NCBI GenBank assembly: GCA_022776445.1
Contig: JALFHZ010000147.1
Coordinates: forward strand, 1-47,768
DNA: 47,768 nucleotides
Reading direction: 5' to 3'
Source: Lachnospiraceae bacterium
GTDB taxonomy: Bacteria; Bacillota; Clostridia; Lachnospirales; Lachnospiraceae
The notes beneath the pieces were generated by a model. It made no database searches, was not told where the DNA came from, and saw only the letters and a list, made by a program, of their open reading frames with translations. The translations under genes and the position numbers were made by a program. Below are positions 1 through 7,724 of the stretch, one piece after another (positions within the stretch are counted from its first letter, which is position 1; each line of letters starts with the position of its first letter).

Positions 1-147
1 GGATTCCTGCAGCTGGCGGCACGTGTGTTTGCGGTTGTTGTGCTGCCGCCGCTGATGGGGGAATACGCGTATTATATTGCCACGATTCTGGCTTGGCTGG
101 TTACGCTTCCTGTGGTCATGATACCCTATTATCGATATACAAAATGA
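1..147 (+). CDS. MATE-family efflux protein, C-terminal fragment
   Basis: The window opens inside a reading frame that runs in frame 1 to a TGA at 145-147. The 48 visible residues form one to two hydrophobic helices ending in a basic tail (YYRYTK). The hydrophobicity and the tail resemble the C-terminal end of the complete MATE transporter that starts 33 bases downstream. It is therefore probably the last helix pair of a second, tandem MATE exporter in the same operon, a cation-driven drug or metabolite antiporter in the membrane. The start lies outside the window. The family call rests on a short piece and on context. Confidence 0.55.
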   Translation, partial: GFLQLAARVFAVVVLPPLMGEYAYYIATILAWLVTLPVVMIPYYRYTK

Positions 148-180
148 TCGGAAGAAAACGTGTGAGGAGAAGGAAGTTTT

Positions 181-1530
181 ATGGCTGTTGATGTACGTGA
201 TATGACAAAAGGTCCACTCGGAAAACAGATTTTGGTGTTCAGTATCCCTCTGATTCTGTCTAATGTTTTGCAGGTACTGTTTAATCTGGCAGACGTAGCG
301 GTAGTGGGGCGGTTTGCAGGCTCCATGGCCCTTGGATCGGTTGGTTCCACAATCACGCTTGTTACGATGTTTACGGGATTTTTAATTGGAATAGCCAGCG
401 GGATCAATGTTCTGGTAGCGATGTATTTTGGCGCTGGAAATAAAAAAGGGGTAGAGGAAACGGTTCACTCCGCGGCACTGTTCAGTGTGATGATCGGAGT
501 TCTGATTCTCCTGTTTGGAGTCACCTGTTCCAAAAGAATTCTGCTGATTTTAAACACGAAACAGGAATTGATTGATGGAGCGGTACAGTATGTATCCATA
601 TATTTTCTCGGAATGCCGGCTCTTGCGGTTTATAATTTTGGCAATGCTGTTTTCAGTGCGGTCGGGGATACCGCACGCCCTCTTCGTTATCTGACGATTG
701 CAGGAGTTCTGAATCTTGTTCTGAATTTATTATTTGTTGTAGGGTGCCATATGGGGGTAGCCGGAGTTGCTGCCGCCAGTGCGATTTCCCAGTATAGCTC
801 GGCCGTCATGATTGTCTCGGCATTATTCTGTACCGGAGAATGTTATGGGCTGCGGTTCGGTGCATTTCATTGGAAGTGGGAGGCTGTGAAAGATATCGCC
901 CGTATTGGTCTTCCGGCTGGCCTGCAGAATGCGATTTTTCAGCTGGCAAATTTATTCATTCAGGCTGGTGTCAATACATTCAGTGCGGTCATGGTTGCAG
1001 GTAATTCAGCGGCAACCAATGCGGATGCTTTGGTTTATGATGTAATGGCAGCTTTTTATACAGCCTGTGGAAGCTTTATGGGACAAAACTATGGAGCCGG
1101 AAACAAAAAACGGATCAGAAACAGTTATTTCATCAGTTTGGGATATTCTTTTGGCATCGGGCTGGTGCTGGGATTATTGCTGGTTATTTTTGGGGAATCG
1201 TTTCTGGCATTATTTACATCGGATCAGGAAGTGATCCGGTCTGGTATGTACCGCCTGACTATCATGGGACTTTCTTATGGTGTCTCTGCTTTTATGGATT
1301 GTACGATTGCGGCTTCCAGGGCATTAGGAAAAGGGGTCATACCAACGGTCATTGTTGTGATGGGTTCCTGTGTGTTACGGATTATCTGGGTCTATACCGT
1401 ATTTGCTTATTTCAAAACAATACCATCGCTGTATCTGCTGTATGTATGTTCCTGGAGTGTTACTGCGATTGCAGAAATTACTTATTTTGCAAGGATATAT
1501 CGACAAAAGATGAAAGAAATGCTGCCGTAA
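181..1530 (+). CDS. MATE-family multidrug/metabolite efflux transporter
   Basis: This is a 449-residue integral membrane protein, the normal MATE length (about 440-460), with about twelve hydrophobic segments. The N-terminus (MTKGPLGKQILVFSIPL) and the following PLILSNVLQ and NLADVAVVGRF segments are typical of the DinF/NorM-like MATE group in Firmicutes. The internal repeat is visible: a second half begins near residue 235 with IGLPAGLQN. Members export cationic drugs or metabolites using a Na+ or H+ gradient; the substrate cannot be read from sequence. ATG 181 is preceded by GGAGAAGG at a good distance. It follows another likely MATE gene by 33 bases, so the two are probably co-transcribed. 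Confidence 0.93.
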   Translation: MAVDVRDMTKGPLGKQILVFSIPLILSNVLQVLFNLADVAVVGRFAGSMALGSVGSTITLVTMFTGFLIGIASGINVLVAMYFGAGNKKGVEETVHSAALFSVMIGVLILLFGVTCSKRILLILNTKQELIDGAVQYVSIYFLGMPALAVYNFGNAVFSAVGDTARPLRYLTIAGVLNLVLNLLFVVGCHMGVAGVAAASAISQYSSAVMIVSALFCTGECYGLRFGAFHWKWEAVKDIARIGLPAGLQNAIFQLANLFIQAGVNTFSAVMVAGNSAATNADALVYDVMAAFYTACGSFMGQNYGAGNKKRIRNSYFISLGYSFGIGLVLGLLLVIFGESFLALFTSDQEVIRSGMYRLTIMGLSYGVSAFMDCTIAASRALGKGVIPTVIVVMGSCVLRIIWVYTVFAYFKTIPSLYLLYVCSWSVTAIAEITYFARIYRQKMKEMLP

Positions 1531-1537
1531 ATGAAGA

Positions 1538-1567
1538 GAACTGCTTTTCCCCCACAGAAAGCAGTTC
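1538..1567 (+). terminator. Hairpin after MATE gene, possible terminator
   Basis: A ten-base-pair perfect stem GAACTGCTTT/AAAGCAGTTC begins eight bases after the MATE stop codon. It is followed by CCCCGG rather than a T-tract, so it is either a weak or factor-dependent terminator or an mRNA 3' end stabiliser. Confidence 0.4.
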
Positions 1568-1807
1568 CCCGGTCACGATCTAAAAAACCGTTACACTATA
1601 AAGTTCATGCTTGGTATCCCCATACCAATAAGCAAGTAAGACACCTTATGTGTTTCTTACAAAGAATAATATAGCATTATTTTTCCATTTCGTCAATCAT
1701 ATTTGTGCAAAATTTAGTAAAAATAGTTTGTATTTATGACAAAAATCGAGAAAATAACCAGATGTGTCCGCGATATACAAACAAGTGTCTTTGCTGTTCT
1801 AAAAAAC

Positions 1808-1835
1808 GGATAAATTATCAGAAAAGATGCATACT
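1808..1835 (+). promoter_or_regulatory. Candidate forespore sigma-G/F-type promoter
   Basis: GGATA (1808-1812), a 17-base spacer and CATACT (1830-1835, followed by G) resemble the sigma-G/F pattern (GNATA-like -35 and CATACTA-like -10). It lies about 40 bases upstream of the germination gene start, where a forespore promoter would be expected. The match is by eye and imperfect. Confidence 0.4.
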
Positions 1836-1872
1836 GAATTGTAGAAAACTGTTATTTGGAGAGGAGTGCGGC

Positions 1873-3288
1873 ATGAAATTTACAAAGTCATTAGCGGAAA
1901 ATATGGGGCATATGCAACAGGTGCTGCAGACAGATAAGAATTTTGATGTAGTATACCGTGTTCTGGATATCGGAAAGCGGAAGGCGTGCCTGTTTTTTGT
2001 GGATGGTCTGACCAAGGATGAGGTTCTGCTGAAAATTCTGCAGGCGTGGTCTTCGATCGAAGAAGCGGATATGCCGGCGGATGCACATGGGTTTTCAAAA
2101 AAATATCTTCCGTATGGGGAAATCGGATTGCTGAAAAATGACGAAGATATGGTTGTTCAGCTGCTGAGCGGGATCAGCTGCCTGTTTATCGACGGCTATG
2201 ATGCATGCCTGACCATTGACTGCCGCACATATCCGGCGCGCAGTGTGGATGAGCCGGAGAAGGACAAGGTGATGCGGGGATCCAGAGACGGGTTCGTGGA
2301 GACGCTGATTTTCAATACGGCACTGATCCGCCGCAGAATCCGGGATCCGAAGCTGATTGTAGAGATTATGAATGCAGGGCAGAGTTCTCACACAGATATC
2401 GCGGTCTGCTATATGGCAGGCCGGGTGGATGATGCTCTTCTGAAAAAAATAAAAAAACGGATTGCCGATATTCATGTGGATGCGCTGACCATGAACCAGG
2501 AAAGTCTGGCAGAGGTCATCTATCCGCATAAATGGTACAATCCGTTTCCGAAATTCAAGTTTTCCGAGCGACCGGATACGGCGGCAGCGTGTATTCTGGA
2601 AGGGAATATCGTGATCCTGGTGGATAATTCTCCGGCAGCCATGATTCTGCCGTCTTCTGTATTCGATATTATCGAAGAGGCAGATGATTATTACTTTCCG
2701 CCGATCACAGGCACCTATCTGCGTCTTTCCAGAATGATGACAGCTTTGCTCAGTCTGCTTCTGACACCGACCTGGCTTCTGCTTATGATGAATCCGGAGT
2801 GGATCCCGGACTGGCTGGCATTCATCCGGCTGTCGGATGAGCTGTTTGTACCGCTGATCTGGCAGCTGCTGATTCTGGAATTTGCAATCGACGGCCTGCG
2901 GTTGGCGGCAATCAATACGCCGAACATGCTGACCACGCCGCTGAGTGTTATCGCCGGTATCGTATTGGGAGAATACTCCGTAAAATCGGGCTGGTTCAAC
3001 TCGGAAACCATGCTGTATATGGCGTTTGTGACCATTGCCAATTACAGTCAGTCCAGCTTTGAGCTGGGCTATGCCCTGAAATTCATGCGTATCATCATTC
3101 TGGTCCTGACGTCCCTGCTGAGTGGCTGGGGGTATCTGGCCGGGGTGGTTCTGTCGGTGGCAGCGATTGTCTTCAACAAAACCATTGCCGGCAAAAGCTA
3201 TATTTATCCATTGATTCCGTTCCGCTTCCGTGAACTGAAGAAGCGTTTCCTGCGGGGACGTCTGCCAATGGAGAAAAAGGCCGATTAA
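1873..3288 (+). CDS. GerA-family spore germination protein (SpoVAF/GerAA-like)
   Basis: From ATG 1873 the protein has 471 residues, the normal length for the GerA A-subunit/SpoVAF family. GGAGAGG lies just upstream of this ATG. The cytoplasmic N-terminal half carries the family hallmark GSRDGFVETLIFNTALIRRRI near residues 136-156. The C-terminal half has several membrane segments, including the conserved PITGTYLRLSR and NTPNMLTTPLSVIAGIVLGEYS. GerA-type A subunits sit in the inner spore membrane and take part in germinant sensing or ion release; SpoVAF acts with the SpoVA dipicolinate channel. No B/C subunit or spoVA genes are next to it, so it stands alone. Its stop overlaps the convergent asparaginase stop through a shared TTAA. 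Confidence 0.9.
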   Translation: MKFTKSLAENMGHMQQVLQTDKNFDVVYRVLDIGKRKACLFFVDGLTKDEVLLKILQAWSSIEEADMPADAHGFSKKYLPYGEIGLLKNDEDMVVQLLSGISCLFIDGYDACLTIDCRTYPARSVDEPEKDKVMRGSRDGFVETLIFNTALIRRRIRDPKLIVEIMNAGQSSHTDIAVCYMAGRVDDALLKKIKKRIADIHVDALTMNQESLAEVIYPHKWYNPFPKFKFSERPDTAAACILEGNIVILVDNSPAAMILPSSVFDIIEEADDYYFPPITGTYLRLSRMMTALLSLLLTPTWLLLMMNPEWIPDWLAFIRLSDELFVPLIWQLLILEFAIDGLRLAAINTPNMLTTPLSVIAGIVLGEYSVKSGWFNSETMLYMAFVTIANYSQSSFELGYALKFMRIIILVLTSLLSGWGYLAGVVLSVAAIVFNKTIAGKSYIYPLIPFRFRELKKRFLRGRLPMEKKAD

Positions 3289-4307
3289 AGCTTACCGGTG
3301 TACAGCATGTCCCGGTTGATGGTCTGATAGAACATTCTGCGGATCTTTTGCGGGTCGTGGGTCTGGCCCAGAATCCACATCAGCTTGGTGACGGTGGCTT
3401 CCAGCGTCATGTCGTAGGCTTCGAGAAGACCGAATTCCCGTTTGATCGTCTTTCCGACTTCGTAGACAGACATATTGCTGCCTTCGTTGGTGACCTGGGT
3501 GGTCATCACGACCGTCTTGCCGGCGAGAACCAGATTCTCAACGGATTTGTGGAAGTCACCGGAATCATAGGAAGGGATCCCGCCGACACCGAAGGACTCA
3601 ATAATGACGGCATCATAGTGTTCTCCCATATAATCCAGTACTCCGGAATCAAGTGCCGGGATCAGCTTCAGGAGAGCTACGCGGGAATCCAGGTTATGGT
3701 AGAAACGCACCGGTTCGGTCAGCTGGCTTTTGTCATCCAGATAGAAGATGATGTGCCCGTCCTGAATCGTGGCAATATAGGGGAAATTGATGCTGGAAAA
3801 TGCATTGTAGCTTTTGGTTCGTTCCTTCTTGCCGCGGGTTCCGGCGATTACCTTGCCGTCAAATACGATTGTAACGCCGTAAGCCTTTTCGCAGCTTGCA
3901 AACCGCAGGCTGTCGGAAAGGTTTGTTTTGGCATCGGTTATCTCCAGATCAATCGGCTTCTGTGCACCGGTGATGACGATGGGCTTGGACGAGTTCTGCA
4001 CCAGGTAGGAGATGGCTGCAGCTGTATAAGCCATGGTATCGGTGCCGTGGCAGATGACGAAACCGTCGTAATCGTTATAATGTTCTTCAATGGCGGCCGC
4101 GATCATCAGCCAGTAGCGCGGCTGCATATTGGTACTGTCAATGTTGAGAAGCTGAAGCGTGTCAACTTCACAGAATTCTCTGACATCCGGAACGTATCCG
4201 AGAAGTTCTTCCGAAGTGATCAGCGGCTTTAAACCGGCGTCGCTTCGTTTGGAGGCGATGGTGCCTCCGGTGGCCAGCATTAAAATTCGTTTGATGGGAT
4301 GATTCAT
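3285..4307 (-). CDS. ansA: Type I (cytoplasmic-type) L-asparaginase
   Basis: 340 residues starting at ATG 4305-4307, preceded on the minus strand by AGGAGGAG. An upstream in-frame ATG at 4346 would add 13 residues but lacks a good ribosome site. The enzyme hydrolyses L-asparagine to aspartate and ammonia. Both asparaginase signatures are visible: ATGGTIAS with the nucleophile threonine at residue 16, and HGTDTMAYTAAA around residues 85-97. There is no signal peptide, and the length equals cytoplasmic AnsA-type enzymes (about 338). It is monocistronic and convergent with the germination gene; the two stop codons share the TTAA at 3285-3288. Confidence 0.95.
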   Translation of the reverse strand: MNHPIKRILMLATGGTIASKRSDAGLKPLITSEELLGYVPDVREFCEVDTLQLLNIDSTNMQPRYWLMIAAAIEEHYNDYDGFVICHGTDTMAYTAAAISYLVQNSSKPIVITGAQKPIDLEITDAKTNLSDSLRFASCEKAYGVTIVFDGKVIAGTRGKKERTKSYNAFSSINFPYIATIQDGHIIFYLDDKSQLTEPVRFYHNLDSRVALLKLIPALDSGVLDYMGEHYDAVIIESFGVGGIPSYDSGDFHKSVENLVLAGKTVVMTTQVTNEGSNMSVYEVGKTIKREFGLLEAYDMTLEATVTKLMWILGQTHDPQKIRRMFYQTINRDMLYTGKL

Positions 4308-4357
4308 GTTCTCCTCCTGTTGCGTTCTGCTTGTTATGAAAACCAAATTATTGTATG

Positions 4358-4387
4358 ATTATATCATATAGTTACTATAGGAAACAA
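4358..4387 (-). promoter_or_regulatory. Promoter of the asparaginase gene
   Basis: Read on the minus strand there is TTGTTT (4382-4387), an 18-base spacer and a perfect TATAAT (4358-4363), about 50 bases upstream of the ansA start. Confidence 0.55.
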
Positions 4388-4546
4388 CAGGAAACAGACC
4401 AAACCTGCGGATGTGCTCCATAAGCGGATAACAGTCGGACGATAAGCTGTAGGCAGTTGCTGACGGGATGTGTTAGAATCAGAAGAAAATCCCGGAAAGG
4501 ATCTCACGGGGTACGCAGTCAGGGAAGGAAAGATGAGGAGGAAACA

Positions 4547-4726
4547 ATGGCAGTGATACCAAAGGATCCGGTGATGCTTCTCAGCTATCTCAACACTCAG
4601 CTGCGAGATGCATACCCGACGTTAGAGGAGCTGTGCGGCGCACTTGATCTGAATCAGAGAGAAGTGGAAGAAAAGCTGAAGACGATTGATTACCGGTATG
4701 ACCGGGAGCGGAATCAGTTTATTTAA
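4547..4726 (+). CDS. DUF4250 domain small protein
   Basis: A 59-residue protein beginning at ATG 4547, directly behind GAGGAGGAAACA. An in-frame start ninety bases upstream is unlikely because it has no ribosome site and yields an arginine-rich stretch. The sequence (PKDPVMLLSYLNTQLRD at the start, then EELCGALDLNQREVEEKL and DYRYDRERNQF) matches the DUF4250 family common in Clostridia. It looks like a compact helical domain resembling a helix-turn-helix, but its function is unknown. It is followed 52 bases later by the prepilin gene and may share a transcript with it. Confidence 0.8.
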   Translation: MAVIPKDPVMLLSYLNTQLRDAYPTLEELCGALDLNQREVEEKLKTIDYRYDRERNQFI

Positions 4727-4778
4727 AAAAGCAGGCACAGCTGTTTCCGGGGACCTGAAAGGGGGTTAACCGGAAAAT

Positions 4779-5237
4779 ATGTGGTTAAGATTAAGAAAAA
4801 AATGGAAGGATCATTCCGGAGTCACTCTGGTGGAGATGATCGTGGTACTGGTGATACTGACCGTTTTGTCATCGATCATTGTGCCGTCAATGATGGGCTA
4901 TATTGACAGGGCAAAGCAGCAGAAGTATGTCATGGAAGCGCAGGAGGTGAAACAGTCTCTGGAGCTTTACCTGCTGGATCAATATACGTCCGGCGATTTG
5001 GATATGATGGAATTTCTGGAAGAGATATCTTCTCAGGATCTGAATGATCCGGATTGTCCGATTGCAGATTATATGAAGGTTACATGTACGAATGGTGCTT
5101 ACATTCAGAATCTGACACTGGAAGAAAACGGGATTTATATCCGCCAGATGGTTTATGTGGTGGATGGGTATAAGATTGATGTGGGGCAGGGAACCTATTC
5201 CGTGACATCCATAAAGTCCGGGAAAGGCGGAAAATAA
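4779..5237 (+). CDS. Type IV pilin-like / pseudopilin protein with prepilin leader
   Basis: A 152-residue protein with a textbook class III leader: a 14-residue basic leader (MWLRLRKKWKDHSG), cleavage after Gly14, then VTLVEMIVVLVIL with the conserved Glu at +5 and a roughly 20-residue hydrophobic helix. The remainder is a soluble domain with two cysteines near residues 88 and 103 that could form a disulfide. Such proteins need a prepilin peptidase and an assembly ATPase, neither of which is in this window, so it is an orphan subunit here. AAAGGGGG lies upstream of ATG 4779. It might be a pilus or type II-secretion pseudopilin, or a competence-type minor pilin. Confidence 0.85.
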   Translation: MWLRLRKKWKDHSGVTLVEMIVVLVILTVLSSIIVPSMMGYIDRAKQQKYVMEAQEVKQSLELYLLDQYTSGDLDMMEFLEEISSQDLNDPDCPIADYMKVTCTNGAYIQNLTLEENGIYIRQMVYVVDGYKIDVGQGTYSVTSIKSGKGGK

Positions 5238-5295
5238 TAGTGGAAACAGTCGTTTTTCATGTATAGATACGGATGGAAACAGCCATATTAACACC

Positions 5296-5733
5296 ATGAA
5301 CAGACTGAGAACTTTACCAATCAATTTTTTAAAGTGCGGGATTGCAGGGTGGTGCCTGGAGGTGATATTTACCTCTGTGGAATCGATCATGGCACATGAC
5401 TGGAGACTGATGGGGCGGACATCGCTTTTGATGTTCCCAATCTACGGATGCGGTGCTCTGCTGTCGCCGATCGGCGGCATGGTGGACCGGTGGATCGGGG
5501 AGACTTCTCTGCGGACATCCGACCGGTATATCCGGCATGGAATGCTGTACATGGTGCTGATTTTTGCAGCGGAATATCTGACCGGCGCCTGGCTGAGGGC
5601 GAGAGGAATGTGCCCGTGGGACTACAGCGGAAGGCAGACGAATGTCAACGGTCTGATCCGTCTGGACTTCGCGCCGCTGTGGTTTGGAACGGGGCTTTTG
5701 TTCGAACAAATTACAAAAAAGAGGGGCAGATGA
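5296..5733 (+). CDS. Putative ABC-transporter-type membrane protein (CmpB-like, PF06541)
   Basis: A 145-residue integral membrane protein with about four hydrophobic segments. The order of motifs, an early W-x-LEV segment (GWCLEVIF), a central FPIYGCGAL and a late CPWDYSG followed by NGLIRLDFAPLWF, is characteristic of the PF06541 putative ABC transporter family widespread in Clostridia. The molecular role is not established. The start ATG 5296 has only a weak upstream purine stretch. Its stop codon lies inside the stem of a terminator, so it is the last gene of its transcript. Confidence 0.75.
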   Translation: MNRLRTLPINFLKCGIAGWCLEVIFTSVESIMAHDWRLMGRTSLLMFPIYGCGALLSPIGGMVDRWIGETSLRTSDRYIRHGMLYMVLIFAAEYLTGAWLRARGMCPWDYSGRQTNVNGLIRLDFAPLWFGTGLLFEQITKKRGR

Positions 5734-5755
5734 CTTGTCTTTGCCCTTCTTTTTT
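5717..5755 (+). terminator. Rho-independent terminator overlapping the CmpB-like gene end
   Basis: AAAAGAGGGGCA (5717-5728) pairs with TGCCCTTCTTTT (5742-5753) with one G-U pair, and a T-run follows. The left arm lies inside the final codons of the gene. Confidence 0.85.
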
Positions 5756-5809
5756 AATATACTGATACCAGGGTCAAAAGGTCATAAAAATGGGAGTGAG
5801 GTAATACAG

Positions 5810-6556
5810 ATGATAAGACTGATATTGGTGGCATTGGTGATTGTAGGGTTTCTGGTGGGAACCATTCCGGTTTCTTTCGGGAAGGAAAAACATCCCGACC
5901 CGGATCTGAGAAAGCAGCAGGAGTATATGCTGAATCTGGTCCGCGGAGCGCTGCGCGCGATTCTGCGCATGGCTGGAACGAAGGTGGAAGTGAAGGGCAG
6001 AGATCATATTCCGGATGATCAGGCCGTTCTTTATGTCGGGAATCACAGAAGTTATTTTGATATTGTAGTTGGTTATCTCTACGTGAAAGGGCTGACCGGA
6101 TTTGTGGCGAAGAAGGAGCTTGACCGGATTCCGCTGCTTAGCGGCTGGATGAGGCATCTCAACTGTCTGTTTCTGGACCGCAGGGATATCAAGGCAGGAC
6201 TTCAGACAATTCTGGAAGGAATCCAGAAGGTAAAATCCGGGATTTCCATGTGGATTTTCCCGGAAGGAACGCGCAATGAGAGTGAAGATATTCTGGAGCT
6301 TATGCCGTTTAAAGAGGGAAGTCTGAAGATCGCGGAAAAATCCGGATGTCCGGTGATACCGGTGGCGATTACGGGAACGGACGACATTTTTGAGAAGCAT
6401 CTGCCGTGGATTCGTCCGGCACAAGTGACGATCGAATTCGGCGAGCCGATTTACATAAAGGAGCTTCCGCCGGAACTCAGAAAACATGCCGGTGCGTACA
6501 CCAGAGACCGGATTATTGAATTGCTGAAGAAAGAACAACAGGCGCGGAGGAAATAA
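5810..6556 (+). CDS. plsC: 1-acyl-sn-glycerol-3-phosphate acyltransferase (PlsC family)
   Basis: A 248-residue protein from ATG 5810, chosen because the N-terminal hydrophobic helix (IRLILVALVIVGFLVG) begins there and GTGAGG lies upstream. Longer starts would run back through the preceding terminator. The acyltransferase HX4D motif is at residues 79-84 (NHRSYFD), with the FPEGTRN block near residue 148 and VPVAITG-like PVIPVAITG near 175. PlsC transfers an acyl chain to lysophosphatidate to make phosphatidate, the precursor of membrane phospholipids, on the inner membrane face. It is followed 5 bases later by pheA, so the two are probably one transcript although functionally unrelated. Confidence 0.92.
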   Translation: MIRLILVALVIVGFLVGTIPVSFGKEKHPDPDLRKQQEYMLNLVRGALRAILRMAGTKVEVKGRDHIPDDQAVLYVGNHRSYFDIVVGYLYVKGLTGFVAKKELDRIPLLSGWMRHLNCLFLDRRDIKAGLQTILEGIQKVKSGISMWIFPEGTRNESEDILELMPFKEGSLKIAEKSGCPVIPVAITGTDDIFEKHLPWIRPAQVTIEFGEPIYIKELPPELRKHAGAYTRDRIIELLKKEQQARRK

Positions 6557-6561
6557 GTAAA

Positions 6562-7686
6562 GTGGATTTATTAACATGCAGAAAAGAACTGGATCGGATT
6601 GACCGTCGGATTGTGGAATTATTTGAGGAACGGATGGAGATCTGCGGCTGTGTGGCGCAGACGAAGATCGAGAGCGGCAAAGCCGTGTATGATGCGGAAC
6701 GGGAAAAACAGAAGCTGGAGGCAGTGAAGAGCTTTGCCCATGGCGAATTCAACGGAGCTGCTGTGCAGAAGCTGTTTACGCAGATGATGACCATCAGCCG
6801 CAGTTATCAGTACCGCCTGCTGGCAGAGCACGGACGAAAGGTGGAGATGGGATTCCGGAAGGTGGATGAGATTTCCAAAACCGGTGTGCGGGTTGTCTAT
6901 CAGGGCGTTGAGGGAGCTTACAGCCATGCGGCCGTACTGCAGTATTTTGGTGCGGATGTGGATGCATATCATGTACCGGCGTTTGTAGATGCCATGCGGG
7001 AGGTGCAGGAAGGGAGGGCAGACTACGCGGTGCTGCCGATTGAGAATTCCTCTGCCGGAGCGGTGACGGACAATTACGATCTGTTGGTGGAATTCCCGAA
7101 TTATATTGTGGCAGAGATTTTCCTGCCGGTGAGCCATGCGCTGCTGGCGCGGCCGGAGGCGGAGCTTTCCGATATTCAGACGGTTTGTTCCCATCCGCAG
7201 GCGCTGATGCAGTGTTCTCGTTATCTGAATGAGAACGGCTGGAAGCAGATCAGTCTTGCCAATACAGCGGTGGCAGCCAAGCGAGTGATTGAAGATGGAG
7301 ACCGGACGCAGGCGGCGATTGCCAGCGAGATTGCAGGAAAGCTCTATGGCCTGAAGGTGCTTCAGTCTTCGATTCAGAATAATAAAGGTAATTCTACCCG
7401 ATTTATTGTATTGTCCAGTCAGCCGGTTTACCGGAAGGATGCGTCGAAGATCAGCATCAGCTTCGAAGTCGGGCATCGCAGCGGTACACTGTACAACCTG
7501 CTGAGCAACTTTATTTTCAACAATGTCAATATGCGGATGATTGAATCCCGGCCGATTCCGGGACGCAACTGGGCATATCGAATCTTTATTGACATTGAGG
7601 GAAGTCTGGATGATGCAGAAATCTGCAATGCTCTGACCGGAATCGAGCAGGAGGCAGAGAATATGCGGATTCTGGGCAGTTATTAA
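6562..7686 (+). CDS. pheA: Bifunctional chorismate mutase / prephenate dehydratase
   Basis: A 374-residue protein with three domains: AroQ-type chorismate mutase (about 1-85, with LDRIDRRIVELFEERM), prephenate dehydratase (about 108-290, starting VVYQGVEGAYSHAA and containing NSTRF near 280), and a C-terminal ACT domain (about 297-374) with the phenylalanine-binding ESRP motif. It converts chorismate through prephenate to phenylpyruvate for phenylalanine synthesis. The ESRP motif implies feedback inhibition by phenylalanine. The start is GTG 6562 with GGAGGAAA upstream. Domain order and length match E. coli-type PheA. No other aromatic-pathway genes are adjacent. Confidence 0.96.
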   Translation: MDLLTCRKELDRIDRRIVELFEERMEICGCVAQTKIESGKAVYDAEREKQKLEAVKSFAHGEFNGAAVQKLFTQMMTISRSYQYRLLAEHGRKVEMGFRKVDEISKTGVRVVYQGVEGAYSHAAVLQYFGADVDAYHVPAFVDAMREVQEGRADYAVLPIENSSAGAVTDNYDLLVEFPNYIVAEIFLPVSHALLARPEAELSDIQTVCSHPQALMQCSRYLNENGWKQISLANTAVAAKRVIEDGDRTQAAIASEIAGKLYGLKVLQSSIQNNKGNSTRFIVLSSQPVYRKDASKISISFEVGHRSGTLYNLLSNFIFNNVNMRMIESRPIPGRNWAYRIFIDIEGSLDDAEICNALTGIEQEAENMRILGSY

Positions 7687-7724
7687 GAAAGATTGGTTCT
7701 GTACGATTCAGGGAGGAAAGTAAC

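Larger units (their letters stand above)
1531..1872 (+). other. Intergenic region with three inverted repeats
   Basis: This 342-base gap lies between the MATE gene and the germination gene. It holds three inverted repeats: 1538-1547 with 1558-1567 (GAACTGCTTT/AAAGCAGTTC), 1611-1617 with 1622-1628 (TTGGTAT, CCCC loop, ATACCAA) and an imperfect one at about 1635-1660 (GTAAGA.../...TCTTAC). None is followed by a clear T-run, so terminator function is uncertain, although the first sits just after the MATE stop codon. An in-frame GTG at 1705 could extend the next gene upstream, but it lacks a ribosome binding site and that stretch is AT-rich and unlike coding sequence. Confidence 0.5.

Noticed and set aside
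1705-1872. N-terminal extension of the germination protein from GTG 1705
   Set aside because: It lacks a ribosome site, has unusual Cys/Lys/Asn-rich composition and exceeds the family length; ATG 1873 has GGAGAGG upstream and fits the family.
3348-4232. 294-codon open frame on the plus strand opposite ansA
   Set aside because: The minus-strand asparaginase has both catalytic signatures; this frame is its shadow.
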